From Paenibacillus sp. An7 (GTDB lineage Bacteria; Bacillota; Bacilli; Paenibacillales; Paenibacillaceae), in contig NZ_WTWX01000003.1 of the NCBI RefSeq assembly GCF_009870785.1, positions 1 through 46,398 on the forward strand: a stretch of 46,398 bases of DNA. Reading direction: 5' to 3'. Under the pieces are notes generated by a model. It was not told the DNA's origin. It saw only the letters and a list, made by a program, of their open reading frames with translations, and ran no database searches. The position numbers were made by a program, and so were the translations under genes. This document shows, in pieces, positions 25,933 through 34,275 of the stretch (position 1 is its first letter; every line of letters begins with the position of its first letter).

Positions 25933-26984
25933 TAGAGACCCCTCCCTGATTTACGTGAGATATACAGGAAAAAGGGAACACCGACAAGCGCGAAAAGTGC
26001 GCTGATGGGTGTTTCGTAAGGCGGATTAATCATCCTCGCACCAATATCAGCAAGAAGCATCAAGAGGCTTCCGACCACGGCTGAGCAAGGAATAATAAAG
26101 CGATAATCCACCCCAACGATATAACGGACAAGGTGAGGAACAACAAGTCCTACAAAACCAATCGGTCCGGCAACCGACACCGCTGCACCAGCTAGGACGA
26201 GCACAATCATGCCGCCAATGATTTTGATTAGCCCTGTTTTTTGTCCAAGACCGGATGCCACTTCATCACCCAGACTAATCAGCGTAATCGACCTTGAAAC
26301 CAGCATGGCGGCAATCAGTGCTAAGGAGATCCATGGAAGGATAGATAACACTTGGGGCATTTTAATACCTGCGACACCCCCTGCCACCCAATAAGCAAGA
26401 TCTTGGCTCAGCCTAAAGTGAATCGCAATCCCTTGGCTCAGTGCAGTTAGCAGTGCAGAGACTGCAGCACCTGCAAGTACAAGCCGAATCGGAGTGACTC
26501 TCGCTTTACCTAGAGAACTTGTACCATATACAAGCGCGGTTGCGATAAAGGCACCAATAAAGGCGAAGATCATCGTACCGTTATAGGACATTTCTGGGAA
26601 GAAGGCCAGTGCGACTGCAATCATGAAGATTGCACCTGAATTAATACCAAGAAGACCTGAATCAGCAAGTGGATTTCTCGTCATCCCTTGCATGACTGCC
26701 CCCGCGACTGCAAAGGCTGCGCCAATGAGTACATCAGCAATCGAACGCGGAATTCTAAGCTCATGGATAATGGTGTGCTGGGTTACGTCTGGATTGAAGT
26801 TAACAAGGGCTTCATACACCGTAGAAAGCTGAATATCCGCTGCACCCACAGCAATCGATACACCCATGAATAGAATGACAGCAATCAGACCTATAGTGAG
26901 AGTCAAAAAAGCTCTGACAGGTCTGGCATGTATTTTTAATTTTGAAGAATGATGATCTTTTGAGACTGAATTATTCAATTTCAT
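25932..26984 (-). CDS. FecCD-family siderophore ABC permease (first subunit)
   Basis: This roughly 350-residue permease has the same family marks: ELRIPRSIADVLIGAAFAVA, QGMTRNPLADSGLLGINSG, and GPIGFVGLVVPHLVRYIVG. The frame is open to a GTG at 27023, but that codon lies inside a Fur-like box, so the start must be downstream: ATG at 26984 or TTG at 26978. AGGAG is two bases from the ATG and eight from the TTG, so TTG is the better fit to spacing. The N-terminus is polar and rich in Ser, Lys and His before the first helix. Expression should rise in iron starvation. Confidence 0.9.
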   Translation of the reverse strand: MKLNNSVSKDHHSSKLKIHARPVRAFLTLTIGLIAVILFMGVSIAVGAADIQLSTVYEALVNFNPDVTQHTIIHELRIPRSIADVLIGAAFAVAGAVMQGMTRNPLADSGLLGINSGAIFMIAVALAFFPEMSYNGTMIFAFIGAFIATALVYGTSSLGKARVTPIRLVLAGAAVSALLTALSQGIAIHFRLSQDLAYWVAGGVAGIKMPQVLSILPWISLALIAAMLVSRSITLISLGDEVASGLGQKTGLIKIIGGMIVLVLAGAAVSVAGPIGFVGLVVPHLVRYIVGVDYRFIIPCSAVVGSLLMLLADIGARMINPPYETPISALFALVGVPFFLYISRKSGRGL

Positions 26985-27004
26985 GACTCCTATTTGAGCA
27001 GTGA

Positions 27005-27022
27005 TGGTAATAACTATTATCA
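27005..27022 (-). promoter_or_regulatory. Fur-like box upstream of the FecCD permeases
   Basis: On the minus strand TGATAATAGTTATTA matches the 7-1-7 Fur dyad TGATAAT-N-ATTATCA at all but two positions. It lies about 20 bases before the permease start. Confidence 0.7.
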
Positions 27023-27108
27023 CTCAAGAGTAGAATGACAGGCAGTTACAATATGTTGTAGTTGGCCAAAAGGAGACCAAAGCCTAGTCTACTATATCAC
27101 AACACCCG

Positions 27109-27138
27109 AACTTTTTATAATCATCGGAGCATATAATA
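27109..27138 (+). promoter_or_regulatory. Possible sigma-K/sigma-E type sporulation promoter
   Basis: CATATAATA (27130-27138) fits the CATANNNTA -10 element of mother-cell sigma factors, and AAC at 27109-27111 lies about 18 bases upstream, close to the sigma-K -35 AC. It precedes an unknown gene. Confidence 0.3.
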
Positions 27139-27173
27139 TCAGGTGTATCATGGAAGGGAAAAGGGGGATCCGT

Positions 27174-27974
27174 ATGCCATCTATTACGACAGGAAATCTG
27201 ATAAATATACCGATTCAAGGAGACAGGCCATATGTTCAAGTCATTGTCAAAGTCATTAATAATAATACCTCTTCTGGGCTTTGTTACTTGAAGGGTCTCG
27301 TGAATAACGGGAGCCAGCAAGCTGCTTTTGCAGAAGATCTCTTTTTCTTGGATACAGAGGAAGTAATCACCCGCACATATGACGTGGGATATGATCATTT
27401 TCAGATTAATGCAGTTTACTCGACCATAGGGTTAGAAATCGCCTTATACGGAGTTGATGCAGGGGGACTCTATACTCCAATAGATACGGAGGAGGTAAAT
27501 ATCAGTAGAGTCACTTCTGAGATTAGATCTGTCAATTCTATTACACAAGTTGATAATTATGCTGTCATAAGTTTTAGAAAAAACCTTTCCTTTACGAATC
27601 CATATGGAATAGCCGCTTCTGTCTATGTAGAAGGATTGGATATCCTGACAAGGAACCCTGTTAGATATACTTTAATCCAAGGAGGGACGATTGATGGGAA
27701 TTTTAATCGGTATCCCACGCCTACAACGCAGATTCCTGCGGATGAAACAGCGTTAGAAGTAAATACAACGTGTACGGTCGTTACGAATGGACGAGTTGTT
27801 ACCCAAGGAACCCTGACGGGCATAGCCGGAGCCTTTACCAAGACTTCCGTTAATCTAAAGGAAGAGGGTGTGATGTTATATCTTGAAGATGGAACGAATC
27901 TCACCCTTGTTATAGATTCACTGATGGAAGATATTGATGTTGTCGTTACACTTCGAATGCTAGAGCAATGGTGA
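27174..27974 (+). CDS. Hypothetical protein, beta-rich, possibly spore-associated
   Basis: I do not recognise this 266-residue protein. It has no signal peptide or membrane helix, and only two cysteines. It is rich in Thr, Val, Asn and Ile, with alternating patterns that suggest beta sandwiches. The frame could start at 27150, but GGGGG six bases before the ATG at 27174 favours that start. Two regions with similar openings (NIPIQGDRPYVQVIVKVINN and SITQVDNYAVISFRKNLSF) hint at two related domains. It stands alone between the iron permeases and a convergent regulator. A promoter resembling mother-cell sporulation promoters lies upstream, so a spore surface role is possible but unproven. Confidence 0.6.
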   Translation: MPSITTGNLINIPIQGDRPYVQVIVKVINNNTSSGLCYLKGLVNNGSQQAAFAEDLFFLDTEEVITRTYDVGYDHFQINAVYSTIGLEIALYGVDAGGLYTPIDTEEVNISRVTSEIRSVNSITQVDNYAVISFRKNLSFTNPYGIAASVYVEGLDILTRNPVRYTLIQGGTIDGNFNRYPTPTTQIPADETALEVNTTCTVVTNGRVVTQGTLTGIAGAFTKTSVNLKEEGVMLYLEDGTNLTLVIDSLMEDIDVVVTLRMLEQW

Positions 27975-28065
27975 CAGGAAAGGGAAGAGAATATCACTTA
28001 TATTACGGACATCCGAGGAATGGATGTTCTTTGTCTTGGGTGACTTTCCCTGAGGGTAAGGACAA

Positions 28066-28977
28066 TTATAGATAATATAGTTTAAATACGATATCTTGAT
28101 CGTGATTCCCAAATTTCTTACCAAATAGAGTTGCACCGCCAATATGATTCGCATCTTCTTTTACTTCAATACGGAAGGTCCAACGACTGCAGGTGGTATC
28201 TAAATCTTTCACCGAAACCGTTGAGATCGGGTCCCCGTCAATATAGGTGCCATGGCTTGTAATACGAATGGTTTTTAACAAACCATACTGGTTAATATTA
28301 TGAGGCCACCACTTCGGTGTAAATTTCCCTCTTGCATCTCCAAAATCCCCTGGACTTGTCCATGTTCCAAGCTCTAATCCATTGAGAGAAAAAGTGATGT
28401 CAGAAGGCCATACATCGTTGGAAAAAGGAAACTCGGAGGCAATCTCTAAGCTGATTTCGAATTGTTGAAGTTCTTCTTCTTTTTTTAGAAAATTGGCGAT
28501 ATTGTACTGAACAAACCCCTGAGTAAACCATAATATCTCCGCATCTACCCGCTTTGAATCCATAAAATACTTTGGTTCATCCACTCTTCCTATAAACTCT
28601 TTATCCGTAGCAAGACCACAGGTTGGTTTCAGATCGAAATCGTTATAGTGACCGATCGGAACAGAGGTCTCATAAGAGGCAAAAGAGTGAAAGATCTTTT
28701 TGGGAAAATTAATTTCAATGTGATCGACTCTAAGAGTGGAGATTTTTTGAAGACCGGACTTTCCGGGGATCTTTTCTGTCTTGATAATCCCGGCATCCTC
28801 CAGCTTTTTGATATGTTTAGTAACAATCGGACTGCTAATTTGCAGCTCTTCTGCTAGATCTTTGATGTTCATTTTATTCTTTGAAAGTAACTGAATAATT
28901 CTAATTCGTACTTCACTTGCCAAGGCTTCGTAAACAACGAGCGAGGACTTATCGATTTCCAGCTGCATGTTATCCAC
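28066..28977 (-). CDS. ArsR-type winged-helix regulator with beta-rich C-terminal sensor domain
   Basis: This 303-residue protein has an N-terminal ArsR-like winged helix (residues ~12-80: ALASEVRIRIIQLLSKNKMN, then SSPIVTKHIKKLEDAGII) and a C-terminal part of about 180 residues that looks like a beta sandwich (FPFSNDVWPSDITFSLNG, GTWTSPGDFGDARGKFTPKW, SRWTFRIEV). Similar two-part regulators often sit beside carbohydrate genes, so the C-terminus may bind a sugar. Here it is divergent from a sugar-type ABC importer, and a dyad TTAACC-TTTT-GGTTAA lies between them. No ribosome binding site of the strong type is seen; the second ATG (codon 4) is an alternative start. Confidence 0.8.
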   Translation of the reverse strand: MDNMQLEIDKSSLVVYEALASEVRIRIIQLLSKNKMNIKDLAEELQISSPIVTKHIKKLEDAGIIKTEKIPGKSGLQKISTLRVDHIEINFPKKIFHSFASYETSVPIGHYNDFDLKPTCGLATDKEFIGRVDEPKYFMDSKRVDAEILWFTQGFVQYNIANFLKKEEELQQFEISLEIASEFPFSNDVWPSDITFSLNGLELGTWTSPGDFGDARGKFTPKWWPHNINQYGLLKTIRITSHGTYIDGDPISTVSVKDLDTTCSRWTFRIEVKEDANHIGGATLFGKKFGNHDQDIVFKLYYL

Positions 28978-29075
28978 TTCTTTCCCAAATAATTAATCTT
29001 GACATTTATTAACCAGTACCAAAGTAACACGAAAGATAACCAAAGTAAATAATGATACTGTATGCACCCTTTTGA

Positions 29076-29091
29076 TTAACCTTTTGGTTAA
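29076..29091. promoter_or_regulatory. Operator-like dyad of the sugar ABC importer
   Basis: TTAACC-TTTT-GGTTAA is a perfect inverted repeat about 40 bases upstream of the -35 box of the importer genes. Related AACCA/ACCAAAG elements recur between 29005 and 29046, near the divergent regulator gene. Confidence 0.5.
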
Positions 29092-29131
29092 CTTAAATTA
29101 AAAATAAAGAGTTAAATTTACATAAAAGTTA

Positions 29132-29161
29132 TTGACACCGCTTTCAGTATGGATGTATGAT
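29132..29161 (+). promoter_or_regulatory. Sigma-A promoter of the sugar ABC importer
   Basis: TTGACA (29132-29137), 18-base spacer, TATGAT (29156-29161); the predicted start is about 45 bases before the binding-protein gene. Confidence 0.75.
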
Positions 29162-29212
29162 GATTGCGAATTGTAATATTTTTCAATATACAGAAAACGG
29201 GAGGAAAACATC

Positions 29213-30451
29213 TTGAAAAAAATGCGGGGTCTTACATCTTTAATTCTTGCTGTTGTGCTAATTACAGTTTTGTCGGGTTGTGGTGGGGATGATAAAAACA
29301 CAATTGTATTTTGGACGCCACTAACGGGTGACGATGGTGCTTACATGGATCAGCTCGTTAAAGATTACAATGCAACTGATCCTGAAATAAAGGTTAAGCA
29401 TGTAATTACGTCAGATATGTATACGAAGAACTCCACCGTACTCAACTCCGGTAAAGGGGTTCCAGATCTATCTATTATCCATGCTGACCGTGTTCCAGGG
29501 TATGTTAAACAAGGTGCTTTAGAAGATATGACAAGTGTGATGGCTGCTGAGCCTGAACTTAAACAAGAAAATTATCTTCCTCAAGCTTGGTCAACAGGAA
29601 CGATTGATGGAACTCAGTATACGGTTCCTTTGGACATTCATAGTGTTGTTATGTATTACAACAAAGATTTGCTTAAGAAATATGATGCAGAATATTTCCT
29701 TGATGATAACGTAGTAACTATTGATGAGATGCTTTCCTTACAAGGCAAATTGGATGATGGTGACTTTGTAGTAAATGATGCCTTGCTCGGCTGGGTTATC
29801 CTATCTCAAATTCAGAATCTAGGCGGGGACATTCAAGAAGATGGTAAACCTGCAGTGAATACACCTGTTATGAAAAAAGCATTTGAAGAAGTGAAGAGAA
29901 TTGCGGACGCTGGCTTGATGACACCATATGGTGAAGACGGCTACCTGATGTTCCAATCCGGTAACGTTCTATTCTCTACAGACGGAACTTGGAGTTCCAC
30001 AGCTCATGCTGGTGTTGAGGGATTGAACTTTGGTGTAACTAATGTGTACTCTCCAACTGAAGAGAAATTCACAAACAGATCCTCTTCTCACTTGTTCGCT
30101 ATGCTGAAAAACGATGAGAGAACAGATGAGAAAGAAGCGGGAATTGCGAAATTCCTTGAGTTTATCCGTGAGAATTCCCTTGAATGGGCAAAGGCTGGAC
30201 AAAACGTAGCAAGTAAACAAGTTAACGAAAGCCCTGAGTACCAAGAATATATGCAGTCCTTCTTTACTTCTAATGAGAAAGAGATTGAATCTTTGTACAT
30301 CTACACTTATGAATACTATGCATACGTTGCTGAAGCAGTAGATACTTATGCACTTGAGCTGGCTCGCGGTAATGTAGACATTGATGAGACACTAAACACA
30401 ATGCAAAAATTTGTAGAAGATAAAATTGCAGAAGGTACAAGCGGACAGTAA
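29213..30451 (+). CDS. Extracellular solute-binding lipoprotein of a CUT1-type sugar ABC importer
   Basis: This 412-residue family 1 solute-binding protein has a lipoprotein signal with lipobox LSGC, so Cys23 becomes the lipidated N-terminus. The mature part carries the usual pattern (NTIVFWTPLTGDDGAYMDQL, then PDLSIIHADRVPGYVKQGALEDM, and YTVPLDIHSVVMYYNKDLL). It would capture an oligosaccharide outside the membrane and hand it to the two permeases that follow. The start is TTG with GGGAGG eight bases upstream. No ATPase is encoded here; CUT1 importers in Bacillales commonly share an MsmX-type ATPase. The substrate is not evident. Confidence 0.92.
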   Translation: MKKMRGLTSLILAVVLITVLSGCGGDDKNTIVFWTPLTGDDGAYMDQLVKDYNATDPEIKVKHVITSDMYTKNSTVLNSGKGVPDLSIIHADRVPGYVKQGALEDMTSVMAAEPELKQENYLPQAWSTGTIDGTQYTVPLDIHSVVMYYNKDLLKKYDAEYFLDDNVVTIDEMLSLQGKLDDGDFVVNDALLGWVILSQIQNLGGDIQEDGKPAVNTPVMKKAFEEVKRIADAGLMTPYGEDGYLMFQSGNVLFSTDGTWSSTAHAGVEGLNFGVTNVYSPTEEKFTNRSSSHLFAMLKNDERTDEKEAGIAKFLEFIRENSLEWAKAGQNVASKQVNESPEYQEYMQSFFTSNEKEIESLYIYTYEYYAYVAEAVDTYALELARGNVDIDETLNTMQKFVEDKIAEGTSGQ

Positions 30452-30475
30452 GGGCTAGAACTGAATAGATTGTAT

Positions 30476-30508
30476 AAAGTAATGTGCCATCCATTGGCAC
30501 ATTACTTT
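30476..30508 (+). promoter_or_regulatory. Intercistronic hairpin between binding protein and permease
   Basis: A perfect 14-base-pair stem (AAAGTAATGTGCCA / TGGCACATTACTTT) with loop TCCAT and no T-run. Such hairpins often protect the upstream message from decay and lower expression of the membrane subunits. Confidence 0.7.
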
Positions 30509-30532
30509 ATTCAGAAGGAGAAATGACTTCCT

Positions 30533-31411
30533 ATGAAAAAGAAAATTAACTGGGCTCCCGCTTTCTTTGTAGGCCCTCATATTATATTATTCGCCATCTT
30601 TATACTGCTTCCGACGATCTATGGTATTTATGCATCATTTACAAAATGGAACTTAATGAATGAACCGGTTTGGGTAGGTTTGGATAACTATAAAACGATT
30701 CTGTTTAATCAAGATTCTACGTTTCATACTCAGTTTTTTAATGGGATGAAAAACACCTTTATTTTTGTGGGCATCAGTGTCCCCCTTCTGATCATTATTC
30801 CTTTGATGATCGCTGTTGCCTTAGAGCATAAACAAGTAAAAATGAAAAACCTGATCCAGTCCATAATTTACATTCCGGGACTTATTTCTATATCAGCAGC
30901 AGCTCTGATCTGGCTGCTAATCTTTAATAAACAGCTCGGTATTACTGGAAACTTGTTTGGTTCCGATGTTGCATGGCCTGCTACTCAGCCTTATGCCTGG
31001 ATTATTATCTTCGTGATTACAGTCTGGGGCGGTGTTGGCGGTAATATGATTATCTACCGCGCTTCCATCAGTGGAGTATCGCAAGATTTGTATGAATCTG
31101 CAGAACTCGATGGAGCAGGACCTGTCCGGAGGTTTACCAGCATTACCTTGCCTTCCATCCGTTTCCCGTTAATCTATACTTTTGTTATGACTACCGGGGG
31201 TGCCTTTAACGTATTTGGACAGCCGTTAATGATGACCGATGGCGGACCGCGTCAAAGCACCCATGTGCTCATGATGTATATCCGTCAGTTGGCCTTTGGT
31301 AACGGAGAATCCATTGCCGGTATGGCATCTGCTATGGCAGTACTGCTCGGAATTGTTATCTTAGTAATCTCTGCCCTGCAATATTATGTGATGAACAGAA
31401 ACGCTGCTTAA
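30533..31411 (+). CDS. CUT1 ABC sugar importer permease (MalF-type)
   Basis: This 292-residue permease has six hydrophobic helices and the cytoplasmic EAA loop (ESAELDGAGPVRRFTSITLP) that docks the ATPase. The N-terminal WAPAFFVGPHIILFAIFILLP helix and the P-x-x-NVFGQPLMMTDGGP region are typical of MalF/UgpA-like subunits. AAGGAG lies twelve bases before the ATG at 30533; a nearer ATG at 30523 begins an out-of-frame frame of eight codons. It follows the binding-protein gene after an intercistronic hairpin. Confidence 0.92.
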   Translation: MKKKINWAPAFFVGPHIILFAIFILLPTIYGIYASFTKWNLMNEPVWVGLDNYKTILFNQDSTFHTQFFNGMKNTFIFVGISVPLLIIIPLMIAVALEHKQVKMKNLIQSIIYIPGLISISAAALIWLLIFNKQLGITGNLFGSDVAWPATQPYAWIIIFVITVWGGVGGNMIIYRASISGVSQDLYESAELDGAGPVRRFTSITLPSIRFPLIYTFVMTTGGAFNVFGQPLMMTDGGPRQSTHVLMMYIRQLAFGNGESIAGMASAMAVLLGIVILVISALQYYVMNRNAA

Positions 31412-31467
31412 TTTCATAGAGAATAATATTTTGCTTACAATGGAAATGGAAAGGTAGATGGACCGCT

Positions 31468-32376
31468 ATGTCAAATCCGTTAGTGAATCCGATTGATCAG
31501 CCCTTGAAAAGGAATACTCGAGGGAAAAAGAAACCTTCTGATAATAGCGTATCTAAATACGCAGCTTATATTTTCTTAATATCACTTTGCCTTATTTGGA
31601 TCATCCCTGTCGTTTTCGGGATTTCTACGTCTTTTAGATCTCAAACTGAAGTCGTATCTTCCGGTTTTAGATTGTTGCCTAAAGATTGGACGATCGACAA
31701 TTATATTGCGACTTTAACGAATACGTCTACAGCCCCTATTCTACGGTGGCTTTGGAACTCCCTGTTTATCGCAACGACACATACGCTGCTCGTTGTTGTC
31801 ATTATTTCATTAACAGGTTACGGATATTCCCGTATGAAATTTAAAGGAAGAGATGCTTTGTTTTTTACATTACTAGGGATTTCTTTCTTTCCAGGTGTCG
31901 TCAATCTCATTCCTTCCTACAAAATTATTGATGCATTCGGTTGGGTAAATACAGCTTGGGCTATGATTATTCCAGGTTTAGCAGGGATGGGGAATATATT
32001 CCTCGTGAGACAGTTCATGAATGGACTTCCCAAAGACCTAGACGAATCGGCTCGTGTTGATGGGGCATCTGATTTTAGAATCTATTTATCTATTATCGTT
32101 CCACTGGTTAAACCCATCTTAATCGTGTGTGCGCTATTCTCTTTCACCGGATCATGGAATGACTTCCTCTGGCCGGTCATCGTGTATACGGATGTTGAGA
32201 AAATGCCGGTTACAGCAGGACTTCTTTTATTACAAGATATTTATGGAAACTACCGTATGATCGGACAATTGATGGGGTCTGCAATTCTTGCTATTATCCC
32301 TACTTTGCTACTTTTCTTATTTGCACAGAAGTATTTTGTTCAATCCATTAACCTCAATTCCGGTATTAAAGGTTAG
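31468..32376 (+). CDS. CUT1 ABC sugar importer permease (MalG-type)
   Basis: This 302-residue permease has six helices after a polar, basic N-terminal segment of about 30 residues, and the EAA loop ESARVDGASDFRIYLSIIVP. The opening of the first helix and the WNDFLWPVIVYTD stretch are typical of MalG/UgpE-like subunits. It completes the heterodimeric channel with the preceding permease. The ribosome binding site (GGAAAGG) is 13 bases from the ATG, which is long. A terminator follows the operon. Confidence 0.92.
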   Translation: MSNPLVNPIDQPLKRNTRGKKKPSDNSVSKYAAYIFLISLCLIWIIPVVFGISTSFRSQTEVVSSGFRLLPKDWTIDNYIATLTNTSTAPILRWLWNSLFIATTHTLLVVVIISLTGYGYSRMKFKGRDALFFTLLGISFFPGVVNLIPSYKIIDAFGWVNTAWAMIIPGLAGMGNIFLVRQFMNGLPKDLDESARVDGASDFRIYLSIIVPLVKPILIVCALFSFTGSWNDFLWPVIVYTDVEKMPVTAGLLLLQDIYGNYRMIGQLMGSAILAIIPTLLLFLFAQKYFVQSINLNSGIKG

Positions 32377-32424
32377 TTTATCGCATTAGAAAACAAGACA
32401 ATTCCTCCCGCATAAATAACAAAG

Positions 32425-32467
32425 AAAACCAGTCCCTCGCTATGTGAAGTGAGAGCTGGTTTTTTTT
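32425..32467 (+). terminator. Intrinsic terminator of the sugar ABC operon
   Basis: AAAACCAG / CTGGTTTT outer arms with an inner CTCGC/GTGAG stem and a run of eight T residues. Confidence 0.88.
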
Positions 32468-32525
32468 AGATTTAAAACATATAATCCCTATAATTACTAA
32501 TTTTATAATAATTAGGAGGGATAAC

Positions 32526-33542
32526 ATGAAGCATCATCAAGTTATTGTAGCAGGCTGCGGTGGAATGTCGAATGCTTGGTTAGACTATGCGGCAGAGCGG
32601 GACGATGTACATATCGTTGCCTTAGTAGATATATATGAAGAGAATGCGGTGAAGATGGCAGAGAAGAGAGGACTTAAGGTGCCGATCTATAACGATCTTA
32701 GCACTGCTCTTCAGTCTGTGAATGCCAATCTAGTATTTGACGTGACCATACCCTCAAGTCATAAATCGGTGGTAACTACGGCGCTTGAGGGAGGATGCCA
32801 TGTATTTGGTGAGAAACCCATGGCAGAATCTCTAGAAGATGCACGCGAAATTGTGGAGGTCAGTAAACGTACGGGGAAACGATATGCTGTGATGCAAAAC
32901 CGCCGTTATCTCAAGCAGATTCGAGCGCTTCGTGACCATTTACAATCAGGCGCTATTGGCAAAATAGGATCTGTACATGCTGACTTTTTCCTCGGACCTC
33001 GGTTTGGCGGATTTCGTGATGTTATGGACAGCCCGCTTATTATTGATATGGCAATTCATACATTTGATCAAGCCAGATTTATTACGGGAGTGAATCCTGT
33101 GTCGGTGTATTGTCATGAATATAATGCAGAAGGGTCCTGGTATCAGGGAAATGCTTCTGCGATCTGTATTTTTGAAATGAGTGATGGTTCTGTATTTAGC
33201 TATCGGGGGTCTTGGTCAGCCATCGGCCTGCCTACCTCTTGGGAAGCAGACTGGCGAGTGGTGGGGAGTCAGGGATCTGCCCGTTGGGACGGAGTGCATA
33301 TGCCTTTCAGTGAGCAAAAACAGGAACAGGCTAGCGAAGGATTCTTTCATGAGATTGTCCGAACGGAAGCGGAAGCAAGGTGGAACGGAAGAGAAGGGCA
33401 TAATGGATGCCTAGACGAGATGTTTACCGCACTCGAGGAAGATAGACCGGCAGAAACCGATGCCCTTGATCACATCCATAGTGCAGCAATGGTTTTTTAC
33501 GCTCTAGAGAGTGCAAGGACAGGGAAGAAGGTCTTTTTATAA
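32526..33542 (+). CDS. Gfo/Idh/MocA-family NAD(P)-dependent oxidoreductase
   Basis: This 338-residue protein has an N-terminal Rossmann fold (IVAGCGGMSNAW as the dinucleotide loop, ALVDIYEENA) with the family motif GEKPMAES near residue 95, and a C-terminal alpha/beta domain with DMAIHTFDQARF, whose His is the usual catalytic acid-base residue. Such enzymes oxidise or reduce sugars, inositols and their derivatives. It has its own AGGAGG site and lies downstream of a terminator, so it is a separate unit from the importer but may work on the imported sugar. Its stop codon is 15 bases from that of the convergent gene. Confidence 0.92.
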   Translation: MKHHQVIVAGCGGMSNAWLDYAAERDDVHIVALVDIYEENAVKMAEKRGLKVPIYNDLSTALQSVNANLVFDVTIPSSHKSVVTTALEGGCHVFGEKPMAESLEDAREIVEVSKRTGKRYAVMQNRRYLKQIRALRDHLQSGAIGKIGSVHADFFLGPRFGGFRDVMDSPLIIDMAIHTFDQARFITGVNPVSVYCHEYNAEGSWYQGNASAICIFEMSDGSVFSYRGSWSAIGLPTSWEADWRVVGSQGSARWDGVHMPFSEQKQEQASEGFFHEIVRTEAEARWNGREGHNGCLDEMFTALEEDRPAETDALDHIHSAAMVFYALESARTGKKVFL

Positions 33543-33557
33543 CATGCTGTCGTTTCT

Positions 33558-34004
33558 TTATTCAGAATGTGACTTTCGCTTTTCAAGGTAACGGAAGATA
33601 AACATAGGTACGACAACAGTAAGCGTAATGCGAATCACAATTTCAAGCCATGGAACATCTGCTGGAGGCGTTCTTAACATAATCAGTTCATAGAAGGCAA
33701 TGAAAGCGATAGGGGCTGCTCCGCATAATAAGATCTGGTAAGGGGTTAATGGCTTTCTAACTTGGCCTTGCTGCTTCCTATAAACTGTACTTGTATAACC
33801 AAATACTGCCGTTAATGCTAGAGCCAAGAAAACGGCTGTAAGAACAGAATCAATTCCCATAAGAAAATATTGTGTCCCAATGAAGGCGACTGCGATGGCA
33901 GATGCGAAAATCGTAAGCAGTTTACTATCGTAGTCGTACCCTTTTATTAGACTGATTGCTATATATATGGCTGCAACAACCAAAGTGAACAAAAAGGAAA
34001 ACAT
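33558..34004 (-). CDS. Hypothetical integral membrane protein
   Basis: I do not recognise this 148-residue protein. Four or five hydrophobic helices are visible: FLFTLVVAAIYIAISLI at the N-terminus, LTIFASAIAVAFIGTQYFLM, VLTAVFLALALTAVFGY, ILLCGAAPIAFIAFYELIML, and IVIRITLTVVVPMFIF near the end, which is followed by a charged tail. The frame is open to 34043, but GAGGTG eight bases before the ATG at 34004 fixes the start. It is convergent with the oxidoreductase (15 bases between stops, no terminator seen) and divergent from the pectin enzyme gene. Confidence 0.65.
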   Translation of the reverse strand: MFSFLFTLVVAAIYIAISLIKGYDYDSKLLTIFASAIAVAFIGTQYFLMGIDSVLTAVFLALALTAVFGYTSTVYRKQQGQVRKPLTPYQILLCGAAPIAFIAFYELIMLRTPPADVPWLEIVIRITLTVVVPMFIFRYLEKRKSHSE

Positions 34005-34112
34005 CGTTATTTCACCTCTTTTATGAATAAACTCAGCATGCAAACAATATAAGGAAAATACTTTCTAATAACCTTACCCTATTTAAATAGGTAATAAAAG
34101 GATTAGGAGTAT

Positions 34113-34151
34113 AAAAAGTGGCGATTTCGATTAGGAATCGTCACTTTTTTT
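34113..34151 (+). terminator. Terminator-like hairpin upstream of the pectin enzyme gene
   Basis: AAAAAGTG/CACTTTTT and CGATT/AATCG arms (one mismatch) with a run of eight T residues. No + strand gene lies immediately upstream, so it either ends a long transcript from the oxidoreductase or attenuates the gene at 34276. Confidence 0.7.
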
Positions 34152-34275
34152 GTTCAATACCTGGGATAAAGAACACTGAATTATGTACGAAAAACACTGT
34201 TTTTTAGATGTTAAAAGAAGTGATCTAAAGCTACGATGGAAGGGGTTACATTTAGAATGCAAAGGAGGCATCTTC

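Noticed and set aside
28009..28027. Hairpin ACATCC-N7-GGATGT after the unknown beta-rich gene
   Set aside because: The stem is only six pairs and the following sequence is a poor U-run, so it is not called as a terminator.
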